Under the pieces are notes generated by a model. It worked only from the letters and a program-made list of their open reading frames with translations. It was not told where the DNA came from and did no database searches. Positions 63,681-64,000 of a DNA stretch of 64,000 nt are shown here, one piece after another. The number at the start of each line of letters is the position of its first letter. Position 1 is the stretch's first letter. The position numbers and the translations under genes were made by a program. Source of the DNA: an uncultured Coriobacteriaceae bacterium (GTDB lineage Bacteria; Actinomycetota; Coriobacteriia; Coriobacteriales; Atopobiaceae); contig CADBYM010000004.1 in assembly GCA_902798915.1 (NCBI GenBank), forward strand, positions 62,001-126,000, given 5' to 3'.

Positions 63681-64000
63681 CTACCCGTTAGCCCGCATGA
63701 GGTCGGCAAGGGTGACGTGCGGATTGCGGTAATGCACCTCGGGATTTGGCTCGGTGTACTTGGCGAAGCGTATGGCCGCCTTCGGGCACGAGTGAACGCA
63801 TGCGTAGCAGCCGGCACAGGCGCTGTAGTCCCAAGTCGGCCTTCCGTCCTCAATGCGGATGCATTGCATGGGGCACACACGCGAGCAGGTTCCGCACCCT
63901 ATGCAGGCGTCGGTCAGGCGGTAGAGGGGGTTGTCGAGGCGAGGATGCAGGTCGAACGCCGGCGCCGCCATGTACCCCTCGTAGAAGTCGACCTCCTCCT
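63681..64000 (-). CDS. C-terminal part of an iron-sulfur (flavodoxin/ferredoxin-type) protein, 5' end outside window
   Basis: The frame is open to the right edge. It holds two 4Fe-4S motifs, CIGCGTCSRVCP and CAGCYACVHSCP, each followed by a short strand, so a 2[4Fe-4S] ferredoxin domain. Upstream sequence (EVDFYEGYMAAPAFDLHPRL) looks like the end of a flavodoxin-fold domain, as in EFR1-type flavodoxin-ferredoxin proteins. An ATG at 63971 could start a stand-alone ferredoxin of 96 residues, but the uninterrupted upstream frame favours a longer protein. Confidence 0.65.
   Translation of the reverse strand, partial: EEVDFYEGYMAAPAFDLHPRLDNPLYRLTDACIGCGTCSRVCPMQCIRIEDGRPTWDYSACAGCYACVHSCPKAAIRFAKYTEPNPEVHYRNPHVTLADLMRANG

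Overview
The window is a GC-rich, densely coded stretch of a bacterial chromosome. Gene content (fused aroE-aroK, a DUF6110/P-type ATPase/YbtPQ-like ABC cluster, Nif11-type leader peptides, MBG/Ig-repeat surface proteins, HTH plus Ser/Thr kinase pairs) suggests an anaerobic actinobacterium of the class Coriobacteriia, probably Atopobiaceae (Olsenella-like). This is inference from gene families, not a database match. I recognised no tRNA, rRNA, CRISPR array, insertion sequence or prophage.

Layout. 1-6.1 kb is an aromatic amino-acid block on the + strand: the tail of a probable aroB, then aroA, aroC, pheA, aroE-aroK, and after a promoter with a perfect palindromic operator a PTS EIIB/type II dehydroquinase fusion whose dehydroquinase half has lost its catalytic residues. 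6.2-18.3 kb is mostly housekeeping: 5-formyl-THF cyclo-ligase, a YgjP-like metallopeptidase, trpS, ilvBN, a cupin regulator with an acyl-CoA synthetase, htpG, a BI-1 membrane protein and a GtrA protein. 18.5-28 kb is an accessory block: a coupled HTH/membrane Ser/Thr kinase pair, a 1906-residue secreted repeat protein, and a small Nif11-type RiPP precursor with its own near-consensus promoter followed by a HipA-like kinase. 28.1-38.8 kb returns to core functions: pta, guaB, a glycosyltransferase, ileS-lspA-rluD and ftsH.

38.9-47.4 kb mixes a HAD phosphatase, a secreted cell-wall amidase interrupted by two in-frame amber codons just before its conserved C-terminus, a secreted PepSY-like protein, a metallo-beta-lactamase-fold enzyme, an alpha/beta hydrolase, an mgtE remnant, a SirTM-type sirtuin and a flavodoxin. 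47.4-55.3 kb holds eno and a probable metal-homeostasis island: a P-type ATPase with DUF6110 on one strand and a divergent YbtPQ/IrtAB-like ABC pair on the other. Seven copies of an 18-bp imperfect palindrome (WGTTNN-N6-NTAACW) lie in the two control regions of this island, and a terminator-bounded, apparently non-coding transcript lies in one of them.

55.3-64 kb is an unsettled tail: a DUF89 protein, a DNA-3-methyladenine glycosylase, a second Nif11-type peptide, a double-glycine leader peptide, a PLD-helicase-DUF3427 protein, a frameshifted LURP-one-related gene, a zinc-ribbon membrane protein and the C-terminus of a flavodoxin/ferredoxin-type protein. Many gene ends carry strong perfect hairpins. 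Three intergenic ones (27-29 bp perfect stems, loops of 3-5 nt) are far longer than a terminator needs.
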